From Microplitis mediator (taxonomy: Eukaryota > Arthropoda > Insecta > Hymenoptera > Braconidae), in contig NC_079977.1 in assembly GCF_029852145.1 (NCBI RefSeq), positions 13,078,640 to 13,142,639 on the forward strand: a DNA stretch of 64,000 bases, read 5' to 3'. The notes below the pieces were generated by a model. That model saw only the letters and a program-made list of their open reading frames with translations, had not been told where the DNA came from and did not search any database. Both the position numbers and the translations under genes were made by a program. Below, piece after piece: positions 33,777-45,762 of this stretch. Every line of letters starts with the position of its first letter. The first letter of the stretch is position 1.

Positions 33777-34057
33777 CTAATGGAGTAGAGGTATATGTTG
33801 CATATTGTTTACAGTTAGATTGCTGATATTGTGGCATACATACTCGTGATTTAACATTAATTTTTTTTTCACGCAATTAAACTACTCAAATATATTATAT
33901 CTTTCTCACAAATAAATCTTTTTTTCAGTGTGGCACAGCTATAACATACGATCACCAATTTCCATTGAAATACAAATTGATGCTAGAATCGCTTCTGATA
34001 TTAGTTTTTTTTAATCTTTTGCTTGCGTGATTGTTTTTATTTATTTTATCTTTATAT
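33777..34057. other. No gene recognised
   Basis: AT-rich and unique-looking, probably intron of the Lmx1-like gene. Confidence 0.4.
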
Positions 34058-34486
34058 ACTCAGAAAGCGTTCAAGTCAGAATGACTGCTTTACGACGTTT
34101 TTTTAAAGGCGTCCTCAAGAAGTCTTATAATGACTTCTTAAAGATTTCATTTTTAAGAACTCTTAATTAAGAGTTTTTGAAGACTCCATAAATAAGACGT
34201 CAGTTTTGTGACATCTAAATGTATTCTTTTTTTTAACTTCTTGATGAAGTTAAAATTAGGAGCTCCTTAAGACGTCATGGTAAATTCATACTGAAGTCTT
34301 ATTTGCGAAGTCAGGAAAAAGAACACTTTAAGAACTCTTTTTAAAGACGTCTTACTGAGTTCGCTAGGTGGCTCATTCGACATCTTGAGAACTTCTTAAA
34401 GACTTCTTTAAGATGTTGATAAGACGTCCAAATCATAAATAGGAACTCATTCAGAACTCATCAAGACGTCATTTTGCTATCTGGGT
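34058..34486. mobile_element. Second chain-of-palindromes element (AAGACGTC/AAGAACTCTT modules)
   Basis: Inverted ends ACTCAGAAAGC (34,058) and GCTATCTGGGT (34,486) enclose a run of short dyads such as AAGAAGTCTTATAATGACTTC, AAGACGTC, AAGAACTCTTAATTAAGAG and CTTCTTAAAGACTTCTTTAAG. No coding potential. The design parallels the CACCGTGG element, but the sequence is unrelated. Confidence 0.65.
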
Positions 34487-35480
34487 ACTATAAAATAATT
34501 TACAAATATTTGGAACGTTTTCTATTTGAAAATTCGTGACTATGGCAACCATTCTAATCGTATAGTTGATATCCTCTTCGTACCTTCGTTCCCTTTACCA
34601 ACCAAGGAAGATTCGATAAGGATCACTTCCACAACTAAAAAGTAGGTATTGGAGAGTATTTTGACATTCTTGCTGACCGTAAATTTACCCTACATTTCGT
34701 AAAAGCGGACAAAACTCCCAAAGTTAGGTCAGATTTGCAGTTCTGCTCAATAGCTTGTCTTATTTTGCGAATGTGATTTTAACCTCAATATCCTCATATA
34801 ACTATGATTTCAGCCTAAGTAATCTGATTTAGAATATGGAGGGCAAGATCACATTACAAATATTGACTCGGGTCCTCATTGCTAAAACTGTATGAAAAAA
34901 ATAATTTTCGACAAATTAAATCCAAAGCTAATAAAAATATTGATATTTTCTTGTTGGTCAATGTAAATGGACTTAAGGGTTTGTTACCCCCTAAACTTAA
35001 TTTTTCGGGAAAATCCAAAAAGACGTATCCTCTACTTCTTTTTCTCTTTGGATCGCCATTGGTTTCGTTGAAATCTATTGGATAGTTTTTTTTTCATAAA
35101 AGTTTTCTTAATTTCAACCTTAGAACTTTTGTTCTATTTATTTTTTATTATAACACCAATGGCACTTATCATCATTTGTCATCCTGAAAATGATGCCATT
35201 GCTCCCATTTGATTATTCAAACTGCAAGCATGCAAAACTTGAAAAACACCCCTTTGGAGCCTAAACTTTGAGGGGTGGTTTCACTCCCTCGATATGTTTT
35301 TCTACTGATAAAAAAAATACGTGTCTCTTAGATTTTGACGTAAAAAAATATATCTCAGTCATATCGAAATCGAAGGGGGACACCTGGGAATGTTTCCTTG
35401 TAAGTAATAGGGACGATCGCAGCGATCTTAAACACGAAATATGTAACGGGGTAAATTGGGTTACTTTATCGACCAAAATC
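34487..35480. other. No gene recognised
   Basis: Nearly a kilobase without repeats or ORFs with recognisable domains. Both strands of 35,261-35,495 are open for about 70 codons, but neither translation is familiar. Confidence 0.45.
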
Positions 35481-35888
35481 GTGATTTGTCACTGATGGTC
35501 ACCTACACTACCTGCAACCCCAAACGAGCGTTCAATTAAGTTTTTCGACTTGTCGCCGGGCGCGCTAATTGAAAATACGCTCACGCTAGGCCCAATCATG
35601 ATAAATTAAGGGAGGAGTATTCCGATCATTGCCGAAAATAATCGAGCGGAATTAATAAAACTGCAAGACAGCAGCGAAAAAAACAGTGGTGACCGGAACG
35701 ATCAGACTGAACAGACGTTTAAAAGAGAGCCAGTAGGACTAGGTAACCACCAAGACGTATCCAAGAACAGAGCAAATAGGACCAGGCAATCATCGGGACG
35801 CACAGACACAAGACAATACAGGAACCAGGACAAATACCAGACCAGGACAACTAATACTGGACGAGCGACGGAAAAAATTCAACGTAAA
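35481..35888 (+). other. Possible LTR-retroelement leader remnant
   Basis: AATTAATAAAACTGCAAGACAG looks like an LTR polyadenylation region. AAACAGTGGTGACCGGAACG resembles the primer-site junction of gypsy-type elements (ACAGTGG...). Downstream is an A/G/C-rich stretch of ACCAGGACAA-like words. No partner LTR was found. Confidence 0.25.
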
Positions 35889-36392
35889 CCATTTTTATAT
35901 AGTGGAAACCTAAACATGCAAACATGCAAAGAACCTTCTCAATAAGACAATTTATAGATAAATTGAGAAAAATATATAGCCCGAACTGGGAATCGAACCC
36001 AGACCAATTCGGTAACGCTCCGAGTGCTCTACCAGTTGAGCTATCTGGCCCTATACTATATTCCGTTCAATTTGATCTATAACTTATTGAGCCACACCGT
36101 CCTTCTTACGGTAATACACCATTTTTATATAGTGGAAACCTAAACATGCAAACATGCGAATAACCTTCTCAATAAGACAATTTATAGATAAATTGAGAAA
36201 AATATAAATAGCCCGAACTGGGAATCAAGCCCAGACCAATTCGGTAACGTGCCGAGTGCTCTACCAGTTGAGCTATCCGGCCTTATACTATATTCCGTTC
36301 AATTTGATCTATAACTTATTAAGCCACACCGTCCATCGTACGGTGATACACCATTTTTATATAGTGGAAACCTAAACATGCAAACATGCAAA
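35889..36392 (-). repeat. Tandem dimer of the tRNA-derived SINE
   Basis: Two complete units of about 231 bp are bounded by three occurrences of ATTTTTATATAGTGGAAACC (35,891; 36,121; 36,353). Each carries the minus-strand tRNA-like part with TAGCTCAACTGGTAGAGCAC; the first unit keeps box B GGTTCGATTCC. The second has box B altered (GGCTTGATTCC). The anticodon loop reads AGCGTTA in the first unit and CACGTTA in the second. Confidence 0.85.
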
Positions 36393-36650
36393 TAAAAGGT
36401 ATTCTGTAAAATATCCCAGACAGGGAAGCCGTAATACTTATTAATTGAAACATATAATTAAACGTCGTGTCCGCGAATTATTGTCGTGTCTATTTTCGTG
36501 TTATATTCAATCGAGAACCGGTCTCAACATAATTAGCTTTGTTATTTCCAGGCAGTTTGTGTGAAGCATTCGTCGGAAAATCAATTGCGATCTAGTCAAA
36601 ATTATCTAGTCATTAATAATAGGATAAATTAATTATAATTAAGTCAAATA

Positions 36651-37860
36651 ACACCGGCACACAAAAAAAAAATAAGCAGAATGTGCATTTGACCGGACCT
36701 ACCTACGGGTACGTATTTTAGTCCGCTGAATCCGAATTCGAGGTCAGTTTGACCCCTACACCCTCGAAATTTCGAGAAAACTTCGAAAAACCGTAAAAAT
36801 GATGAAAATCGGCAGTTTTAATGATAAAAAAATTTTTTGGAACTAAACTAAGCGTAATTTTCATGTATTTTGATCCGCTGAATATGAATCGAAACTTTAT
36901 TGAGACCACGAGCCGTTTTAAATGTAAAAAAATCACACAAACCCTCCAAAATTCCGAAAAAAGTAATTTTTTCGGTTTTTTTACTCTCGTTTTTGACTTT
37001 TGAAGACATAATTGCTTGTGCCTGTAACCAGGACATCTCCACGTGGTGACGGTGGGCAGCAGAACCATCTGGCAGACTTCCTGGGTTAACGGCGTGTGTG
37101 CCGTCATGGCAGGTACAAGTGATAAGTACTTTACTATGCAGGGAGTCGGAGCCCCAGTATCGGCGTCTGGTCAGGGTGAGAAAGCAGGCTCGCAGGCGTC
37201 GTCATCAAGCGACTGCAGCTCTTCAAAAGTGGGAAACTTGGCTACTGGAGAGTATACTATTACAAGAAGTAATTCTCATCTGTATAATAAAAGTCCTGAT
37301 TCACTTTGTTACATTTGTGGAGAATTCAATTTGGAAAGGAATCGAAGATCGTTATCTGATAAGATCAAAGATCATGTTCAATCAATTTTTTTTCTGTTAT
37401 GAATGGTAATTTTTACAATTTTTTCGAATTTCTCCAGCTTTAGAGGGTGAATAGACTAAAAAAATGAAGATGCGAATTGGAGACATCAAAAGATATAAAA
37501 TTTTATCTGAATTGGACCAGAAGAAGTATTTTTATCATGAAAACTAAATTTTTTCGGAATTTTCGAGAGGTTTGTGTGATTTTTTCACATTTGAAATGGC
37601 TCGTGGTCTCAATGAAGTTTTGATTCATATTCAGCGGATCAAAATACATGAAAATCACGCTGAGTTTAGTTCCAAAACATTTTTTTATCATTAAAACTGC
37701 CAATTTTCATCATTTTTTCGGTTTTTTGAAGTTTTTTCGAAATTTCGAGGGTGTAGGGGTCGAACTGGCCTCGAATTCAGATTCAGCAGACCACAATACG
37801 TACCCGTAGGTAGGTCCGGTCAAATGCACATTCTACTTAATTTCTTTTGTGTGCCAGTGT
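36651..37860. mobile_element. Foldback element with captured exon-like core
   Basis: Ends ACACCGGCACACAAAA and TTTTGTGTGCCAGTGT are inverted, followed on both sides by matched arms of about 300 bp (GCATTTGACCGGACCTACCT and its complement). The centre (about 37,010-37,400) is not palindromic, has higher GC and carries an ORF. No transposase is present. No clear target duplication. Confidence 0.82.
37043..37402 (+). pseudogene. Captured gene fragment with CxxC motif
   Basis: Open for 119 codons inside the foldback element. It begins in GC-rich sequence (MVTVGSRTIWQTSWVNGVCA), passes a Ser-rich stretch and reaches SPDSLCYICGEFNLERNRR, then KIKDHV. I associate LCYICG...RR...V-K-AY with an uncharacterised protein family found in many arthropods and cnidarians. 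Here the reading ends in poly-T soon after the motif, so at most a fragment is present. It may be transcribed from the element. Not a full gene. Confidence 0.45.
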
Positions 37861-38719
37861 AATTTATATAAAAATCAATTAATAAATTATAAACGTTAAA
37901 TGTGTCGGGAAGAAAACGTGAAAATTGACAATTAAGTTTTGACTATTGGACATAGAGTCGGTGAATAAAATGTTAAGCGGTCAAGTAAAATAAATCATAA
38001 AACCGGCTTAACAAAATTAAATTGATAAAGAAAGTGTTAGTGGTAATAAATAGTTAATGTAATTGATAGTGATTTCAGTTTGGTAAATAATTATGTGGAA
38101 ATTAATTTTATTTTAGGTCAGGAAATAGATAAATTGGAATTTTATAATGGTGTGAAAAGCGAAATTATGGAAATTGTGGATAATTATAATAGTTGTAAAT
38201 AAATATCGTGGATTATGTTAAAGTTAAGAAAATCACGTAAAGGGTCAAGGTGACCGCGTGAAATTGTGTAAAAGTCGCGTAGAGGGTCCAGGAGACCGCA
38301 CGGGTATTAAATATAAGGTTTTAGCCACGTAGCGGGTCTCGCTGACTGGGTGGAGTAAATTTATAAATCGTGTGTGTGTATTATATTCCAGGGGACTCAG
38401 TGCGAGTGTGTGTGTGTTATAGCCAAAGATAGATGGTTTAGTAAAAGTTTAATTTGTAATGATAAAATGGTCAAAGGTAATTGACGTTAGGTTTATAAGG
38501 TTTAATAAGTTTATAAGGTTTATAAGGTATAAGGTATGAAAAGGTTATAATTAAATAAATAAAGATTAAAAAGTGTTATTTTAAGTAAAGTGAAAGAAAT
38601 TAATCAATTATAAACTATCCTTCCTCTTCCTTCTTTTACAAATTAATTTTTACAACGACCCTAACGATCTAAGATCTGGCTCTGGGAGGCCGTTATTACT
38701 TACAGTGGCGCCTTTAAAT

Positions 38720-39236
38720 AAGGACGACCAGAGTAACAGCATAGCCCTGTTATAAATATTTACTTAGTACGATACTTAAATAAGAATAAACTGCAGTAGC
38801 ATGAAAAATTTCAATCCGGTAATGATAACAAACTTGAAAATAAATAAATCATTTAATAGATATATGAAAACTTATTGGCAAAAATTATTTCAAACAAAGC
38901 AACTTTTGGGATGTTTGAAAATTTATAACTTGGATTTAAGCTCGATACTACAGTTGGAATTTTCAGAGCTTTTTAGTGATATAACAAAGCAACTTTCTAG
39001 AAAATTTGATGCAAATTGAGTTTACGAGAAAATAGTAATAGCTATCTAAAATAGCGATTTTTGAAAAATGATCGGCTTTGGGTGGCCGTATATAAACGAA
39101 ATCGGAGCAATAAAGGAAAATTACGGTAGATATCAACAGAATACACCTACACAAGAAAAATTAGCTGTTATTTATCCTTTTAGTCTGAAAACTGCACATT
39201 TGAGAGGATTTTTAAAAAAGGAATAATTTTGCTCAT
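38720..39236. other. No gene recognised
   Basis: A 72-codon plus-strand ORF (38,801-39,019) is rich in Lys, Leu and Phe and has no known motif. It could be the start of the element following the LTR. Nothing else is visible. Confidence 0.4.
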
Positions 39237-39380
39237 TCCCCCGGTTAAAAAAGAGAATTAAAAAGGATCAAGAAGAATTTATTTTTCAATATTTTTAATC
39301 CTTTTTAATACTGCCAATCCTCTCTTAAATGGCCACGTTACATGGCTTAATCCTTTTTAATTCTCTTTTTTAACCAGGGT
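39237..39380. mobile_element. Small hairpin MITE
   Basis: CCCCCGGTTAAAAAAGAGAA is mirrored by TTCTCTTTTTTAACCAGGGT. Arms of about 30 bp, total length 144 bp, no ORF. Confidence 0.7.
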
Positions 39381-39706
39381 CAGTGGTTTAGTTGGAAGCT
39401 CCCAACTACGCCGGATATAAGTATAGAGCCAATATCAATTTTTTTCTTGAAAGTCGAGTGTACACAGAGAAAAATGCTGCTAGAAAAGTCTCTCTAAGTG
39501 ATATAGAAGCTGAGATACTAATTTTTAAAAATAACAAAAAAATTGTCTTTTTTTGAATTTCAAAAAATTTTCCACTGGCCAGATGTAGGGGTATCGATCT
39601 CAAATTTTCGGGATCAACTTCTTTTTTGACCTACTTTCGAGAAAAAAATCGTTGTCCAAATCGGTGATCCACGTGCGTACACTTTCGTCGAAAAGTAATG
39701 GATGTG

Positions 39707-39918
<212 letters not shown>

Positions 39919-40141
39919 GGTGGCTCATTTGAAACGACTGTTTTTTTTTTTTTGGTCCATTGACAAAATATTGTTCTAGACATAAAAAAAAAAATTTCCA
40001 CAAAATTTGAGCCCTTAATTTTAATTTTAAAAACTCGCTAATTGAATTTGAAATTTTCCCATTCATTTAGCATGTAAAGTGGAGGTTTTTTTTTTTAATT
40101 ATCTATAGCTCTGCTGCATTTCACGTTTTTTTACTGTCCAT

Positions 40142-42132
40142 AGGCAGAAGTTGTAGGCAAACCTTTATACTTCAAAAGTTCCTACAGTAAAATTTATGTG
40201 ACAGGAACGGGGTCAGAGTTAAAAAATGTAAAAGTCGATTTTTATCGATTTTTTGCGTATTTTTTGAGTTTTTCGTAGAAAATATTGTAGTTACCGAAAA
40301 AAGGCAAATGATAAAATTGTAGGAAATCAAATTTGCTACAAAAAAGGTCCTGTAAGCCAAGGCTGTAAAATCTGTTGTTTCTGAAATAAATTGAATTATA
40401 CATATGAAAATTCAAGATATTTTTGCAGTATATGGTTTGTTAAATTAATAATTTAATTTTCATTTATTAAATGTTTTTTTTGAACATTATATTACTTTTT
40501 CATGAAAATATAACTTAAAAAAAATTTATCTATATGGGGCATTCCACCCCAAATCGGACGGTTTCAAAAATTGATTTTTCCGATTTTCTTCGATTTTCGG
40601 TATTTTTTAGTACCCCTCAAAAGAGGTTTCCCGGTAAATTTTGAGATCTTTTTAAGTAATGGTTCAAAAAATATCGAATTTTCAAAAAAACCGCTCTTTT
40701 TATGGTTTTTTGATCATAACTTTCGTAATAATGGTCGAAATTCAATGTTTTTTTATTCAAAATTTTCGTTTTGAGTTGGCCTTTACAGACAAAAATGCAT
40801 AACAAATATACAAAATGTTTTTGATCGAGATTTTTGAATTTTAAGTTTTCAACCGTGTTCCAAAATTTTATATAATTATTCGAAAAAGCGACGAAGCTAT
40901 ATTCACTAAGGAGTCCTCTAGTTCATAAAACAATCGTTAATGTAAAATTTTCGAAAGAACACGGAAATAATTAAAAACGTTTGTGATACAGTTTTGTCGC
41001 TTTTCCGAACAATTATATGAAATTTTAGAGCTCCTGTAATGATCTTAGCTGTATTGTATAGCAAATCTAATGTTTCTTTTGCTTCGAAATAGTTGCTTTT
41101 TAAAAAATAAAAGTATTTATTATAACAGCTTATAAATAGCATTAACTTTTACTTACTGCTTTTAAATCCCTACTCAGAACGAAAAAATATCGAAATCAAT
41201 TTATAATATTCAAGAAAAACAAGTGTACAATGTCAAAAATCGGTACTGATAATAATTTATAGCAAAAAAAAAATTTTTTTAATTTCGAAAAATCGAATAA
41301 AAATAGTAATTATGGAAGGCCCACTACGGGACCGGGCTTAAAAGTTGCAGAATGGATAGAAGTTTGAGATAGGAAATTTTCAAGAAAATCGAAGGATACA
41401 CCCTTTTTTAAAAACACGGTTGAAAACTTAAAATTCAAAAATCTCGATCAAACACATTTTGTATATTTGTTATGCATTTTTGTCTGAAAAGGCCAACTCA
41501 AAACGAAAATTTTGAATAAAAAAACATTGAATTTCGACCATTATTACGAAAGTTATGATCAAAAAACCATAAAAAGAGCGGTTTTTTTTGAAAATTCGAT
41601 ATTTTTTGAACCATTAATCAAAAAGATCTCAAAATTTACCGGGAAGCCTCTTTTGAGGGGTACTAAAAAATACCGAAAATCGAAGAAAATCGGAAAAATC
41701 AATTTTTGAAACCGTCCGATTTGGCGTGGAATGCCCCATATAGATAAATTTTTTTTAAGTTATATTTTCATGAAAAAGTAATATGATGTTAAAAAAAAAA
41801 CATTTAATAAATGAAAATTAAATTATTAATTTAACAAACCATATACTGCAAAGATATCTTGAATTTTCATATGTATAATTCAATTTATTTCAGAAACAAC
41901 AGATTTTACAGCCTTGGCTTACAGGACCTATTTTGTAGCAAATTTGATTTCCTACAATTTTGTCATTTGCCTTTTTTCGGTAACTACAATATTTTCTACG
42001 AAAAACTCAAAAAATACGCAAAAAATCGATAAAAATCGACTTTTACATTTTTTAACTCTGACCCCGTTCCTGTCACATAAATTTTACTGTAGGAACTTTT
42101 GAAGTATAAAGGTTCCCCTACAACTTCTGCCT
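40142..42132. mobile_element. Foldback element 2, inserted at the centre of element A
   Basis: Ends AGGCAGAAGTTGTAGG and CTACAACTTCTGCCT bound arms of about 393 bp each (to 40,534 and from 41,739) that mirror each other nearly perfectly. Two small ORFs on opposite strands (about 40,172-40,360 and 41,914-42,102) encode the same peptide apart from one residue because of this symmetry. Confidence 0.85.
40535..41738. mobile_element. Foldback element 3 (TGGGGCATTCCA ends), at the centre of element 2
   Basis: TGGGGCATTCCACCCCAAAT and its inverse bound arms of about 335 bp. The loop of about 540 bp (40,870-41,410) holds a further hairpin (ATAATTATTCGAAAAAGCGAC against GTCGCTTTTCCGAACAATTAT). The terminus matches element B at 42,743. 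Confidence 0.85.
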
Positions 42133-42510
42133 ATCCCGTGTAAAAAAAAATTGTTGAAAAAAAGTCAAAAAAGTGTTGACTATTCTAAACTTCAAAACGT
42201 GACACAACGACGAACTTTTTTTGAACATTTTTTAAACTTTCGAAAATTCAAGAGTGAAATCAATAAATGTCTTGATATTATTAAGATATGCTAAAACGAA
42301 AAATGACTAGAAATAGTTCGTAATCCGTTTTTTCTGAACGTATTTTGTATTAAAAAATGTTAATTTGTAGTATTAAGTCAATTGTTTTTTTCTGTGCATT
42401 TTTAGAAGTTTGAAAATCGTTTAAAAAAAGTTCGTCATTGTGTCAAGTTTTGAAGTTTAGCATAGTCAACACTTTTTTAACCTTTTTTCAACAATTTTTT
42501 TTTACACGGG
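42133..42510. mobile_element. Hairpin element 4 (CCCGTGTAAAA ends)
   Basis: CCCGTGTAAAAAAAAATTGTT and AACAATTTTTTTTTACACGGG bound arms of about 110 bp. It lies between the right end of element 2 and the right arm of element A, so it shares the same insertion centre. Confidence 0.8.
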
Positions 42511-42742
42511 ATGGACAGTAAAAAAACGTGAAATGCAGCAGAGCTATAGATAATTAAAAAAAAAAATTTCCACTTTACATGCTAAATGAATGGGAAAATT
42601 TCAAATTCAATTAGCGAGTTCTTAAAATTAAAATTAAGGGCTCAAATTTTGTGGAATTTTTTTTTTTTATGTCTAGAACAATATTCCGTCAATGGACCAA
42701 AAAAAAAAAATAGTCGTTTCAAATGAGCCACCCTAATATATA

Positions 42743-44245
42743 TGGGGCATTCCATGCCAAATCACCGAGGTTTAGGCCCGACCCCCTTCGATTTCGCTGA
42801 AAATTTTTTATCATTTTCTACCCTACCAAAGACATTTTCCTGAATTTTTTCAGATTTTTTTACCCAACCCAAAAAAAGTTACGAATTTTTGAAAAAAAAC
42901 GCTCTTTTTTTTTCAAATTGCTGTAACTTTGACACAAATTGACATTTTGGCACTTTTTTTTTTTTGAAAAATTTTGTTTTTAATTGTAGTTTTCAGAAAA
43001 AAATACAAAAAATTTTTCGGAAGTCACGATATATAAAATATTTCAGTTTTTTCAATAAAACCGTAATTTTTTCGAAGTCGGAAACCTTCGATTCTCAATT
43101 TTTTTGTCTCAAAAAAAACTTCAACCAAGACAGTATTGGACCCCGCCATTCCCATTTTGTGCCGACTTTCCTTTACATTTTTTTTTTTCGATTGAAATTA
43201 AAAAAATTTCTAAATTTGGCTTATTTTTTATGACTTTGCGCTGAAGTTTCTTTGGATTGTTTTTAAAAGCTCAGAAGTTGAATAAAATTGGACAATAACA
43301 ACCGTAAAGTGTATTAGGGGCAAGAATTGATTTTTTCGGAAGAAAATTCCCAATTTTGAAATACAGTGAAACCTAAACCTACAATTAACCTTCTCACTAA
43401 GACAATTTATAGATGAACTCAGAAAAATATCGATAGCCCGAACTGAGAATCGAACTTAGACCATGTCGGTATCGCGCCGAGTGCTCTATCAGTTGAGATA
43501 TCCGGTACTATACTATATTCCGTTCAATTTGATCTAAAATTGTCTATAAGGCTATCGATATTTTTCTGAGTTCATCTATAAATTGTCTTAGTGAGAAGGT
43601 TAATTGTAGGTTTAGGTTTCACTGTATTTCAAAATTGGGAATTTTCTTCCGAAAAAATCAATTCTTGCCCCTAATACACTTTACGGTTGTTATTGTCCAA
43701 TTTTATTCAACTTCTGAGCTTTTAAAAACAATCCAAAGAAACTTCAGCGCAAAGTCATAAAAAATAAGCCAAATTTAGAAATTTTTTTAATTTCAATCGA
43801 AAAAAAAAAATGTAAAGGAAAGTCGGCACAAAATGGGAATGGCGGGGTCCAATACTGTCTTGGTTGAAGTTTTTTTTGAGACAAAAAAATTGAGAATCGA
43901 AGGTTTCCGACTTCGAAAAAATTACGGTTTTATTGAAAAAACTGAAATATTTTATATATCGTGACGTCCGAAAAATTTTTTGTATTTTTTTCTGAAAACT
44001 ACAATTAAAAACAAAATTTTTCAAAAAAAAAAAAGTGCCAAAATGTCAATTTGTGTCAAAGTTACAGCAATTTGAAAAAAAAAGAGCGTTTTTTTTCAAA
44101 AATTCGTAACTTTTTTTGGGTTGGGTAAAAAAATCTGAAAAAATTCAGGAAAATGTCTTTGGTAGGGTAGAAAATGATAAAAAATTTTCAGCGAAATCGA
44201 AGGGGGTCGGGCCGAAACCTCGGTGATTTGGCATGGAATGCCCCA
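42743..44245. mobile_element. Foldback element B, near-identical arms with a SINE in stem and loop
   Basis: TGGGGCATTCCATGCCAAAT and its inverse start arms of roughly 690 bp. The 89-codon ORFs on opposite strands (42,964-43,233 and 43,755-44,024) differ by one residue, so arm identity is extremely high. The stem runs into SINE sequence and the loop (about 43,440-43,552) holds the tRNA-like part. Seven bases (ATATATA) separate it from element A and seven (TATGTAT) from element C. Confidence 0.9.
43378..43552 (-). repeat. Degraded tRNA-derived SINE in the loop of element B
   Basis: It carries the GACAATTTATAGATGAACT word and tRNA-like ATCTCAACTGATAGAGCACT. Box B has decayed to AGTTCGATTCT. Confidence 0.7.
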
Positions 44246-44252
44246 TATGTAT

Positions 44253-45263
44253 TAGGGTGATTCAAAAAACAAACAAATTTTTTTTTTCTTCCAAACAGGT
44301 TCAAAAGTTTCGTTTTGATAAAAAAAGACGCCTGTGAAAATTAGAGCTCTTAATATTAATATGAAGATTGTCCGCATTGCACTTTTCTATTTCCCATAAG
44401 AATAACACGGAAAAAATTTTTTTTACATCTTCTGATTCTTAGAAGTAGCTAACGATGCGTCATAGGAATAATTGGCAGTCATATTTTTGTAGGGAATGCT
44501 CTACAAAAAAAGATTCTTATCATTTTTTGATAAATCTATTTGTTCAAAAGTTATTTGAGGATGAAGTCGAATTCATATTAAATTTTGAGATTTTCTTACT
44601 TTTCTGGCGAAGCTATCAGACCTATTACAAAATATCATTGGACTTTTTTCGTAGCCAATTTTATTCCCTAGAAGTTTTTCTCATAAAGTTTTTTCGGATT
44701 CCACATTGTATTCTAGTTATTCTTATTTTAATGTCAAGCTCTTAAAATCGATCAGAAGACCATTTTTTTATGAGCATGACATTAAAATAAAAATAACTAG
44801 AAAACAATGTGGAATTCGAAAAAACTTTATCAGAAAAACTTCTAGGAAATAAATTTGTCTTCAAAAAAGGTTCAATAATATTTTGTAATAGGTCTGATAG
44901 TTTCGCAGGAAAAGTAAGAAAATCTCAAAATTTAATATGAATTCGACTTCAACCTCAAATAACTTTTGAATAAATAGATTTATCAAGAAATGATAAGAAT
45001 CTTTTTTTGTAGAGCATTCAATTCCCTGGAAAACATGCCTGCCAATTATCCCCATGACGCATCGTTAGCTACTTATAAAAATCAGAAGACGTAAAAAAAT
45101 TGTTTTCCATGTTATTCTTGTGGGAAATAGAAAAGTGCAATGCGGACAATCTTAATATTAACATTAAGAGCTCTAATTTACACAGGCGTCTTTTTTTATC
45201 TAAATGAAACTTTTGAACCTGTTTCCGAGAAAAAAAAAATTTGTTATTTTTTGGATCACCCTA
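44253..45263. mobile_element. TAGGGTG-family foldback element C
   Basis: TAGGGTGATTCAAAAAACAA and TTTTTTGGATCACCCTA bound arms of about 500 bp centred near 44,757. The flanks ATATGTAT and ATATATAT agree at 7 of 8 positions. Mirror-image ORFs (44,455-44,745 and 44,861-45,055) again reflect symmetry, not genes. Confidence 0.87.
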
Positions 45264-45467
45264 ATATATATATATTTCTTTTTATTTTGGTACACCCTAT
45301 TGTATAATAATAAGACTTTTTTATTTTTTAATAAATTCAGTGTTTGGGTGACACGACATTTGATCCAAAGATAAAATACCTGTGACGATATGTCCGTAAA
45401 ACAAAATATCCGCGACAAAAAAACGACTTGTTCTCCCGAGTCGAAATATTGAACTTACATTTAACTT

Positions 45468-45762
45468 CCCTCGCAGATTTGAATCACGGTGGAAACACGG
45501 TGGGTTTGTTCCATTTTACCACTGTGATTACGCGGTGTATCCACCGTGATTCCACGGTGGCTCGACCACTGTGTATACACGGTGTTTCCACTGTGATTAC
45601 GCGGTGAATACACCGTGGAACCACGGTGGTGAAATAGCATAAAGCCACCGTGGAATCACGGTGGATACACCGTGTAATCACAGTGAAAACACCGTGTATA
45701 CACAGTGGTCAAGCCACCGTGGAATCACGGTAGATACACCGCGTAATCACAGTGGATACAAT
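45468..45762. mobile_element. Chain-of-palindromes element, copy 2
   Basis: It starts CCCTCGCAGATTTGAATCAC and repeats the CACCGTGG/CCACTGTG modules of copy 1. The right end is lost: at 45,762 sequence changes to CAATTTGACAAGG before the second CTGCGAGGG terminus is reached. Confidence 0.85.

Larger units (their letters stand above)
36405..38704 (+). mobile_element. Gypsy-type LTR with adjoining primer site, interrupted by a foldback element
   Basis: The left end is TGTAAAATATCCCAGACAGG and the right end GGCCGTTATTACTTACA. It is followed at once by GTGGCGCCTTTAAATAAGG (38,705 on), which has the TGGCGCC of gypsy primer sites. TG...CA ends, and about 1.09 kb once the foldback element at 36,651-37,860 is removed, fit an LTR. 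CGCGTAGAGGGTCCAGGAGACCG and related tandem-like words occur at about 38,230-38,350. The partner LTR and coding region are not in the window; the internal part ends within about 100 bp. Confidence 0.45.

Noticed and set aside
37043..37409. Independent host gene in the foldback core
   Set aside because: The ORF runs into poly-T within the element arms and has no start or splice context; treated as a captured fragment.
42964..44024. Pair of near-identical 89-residue genes on opposite strands
   Set aside because: They are mirror images created by the arms of foldback element B, with A/T-homopolymer composition and no domain.
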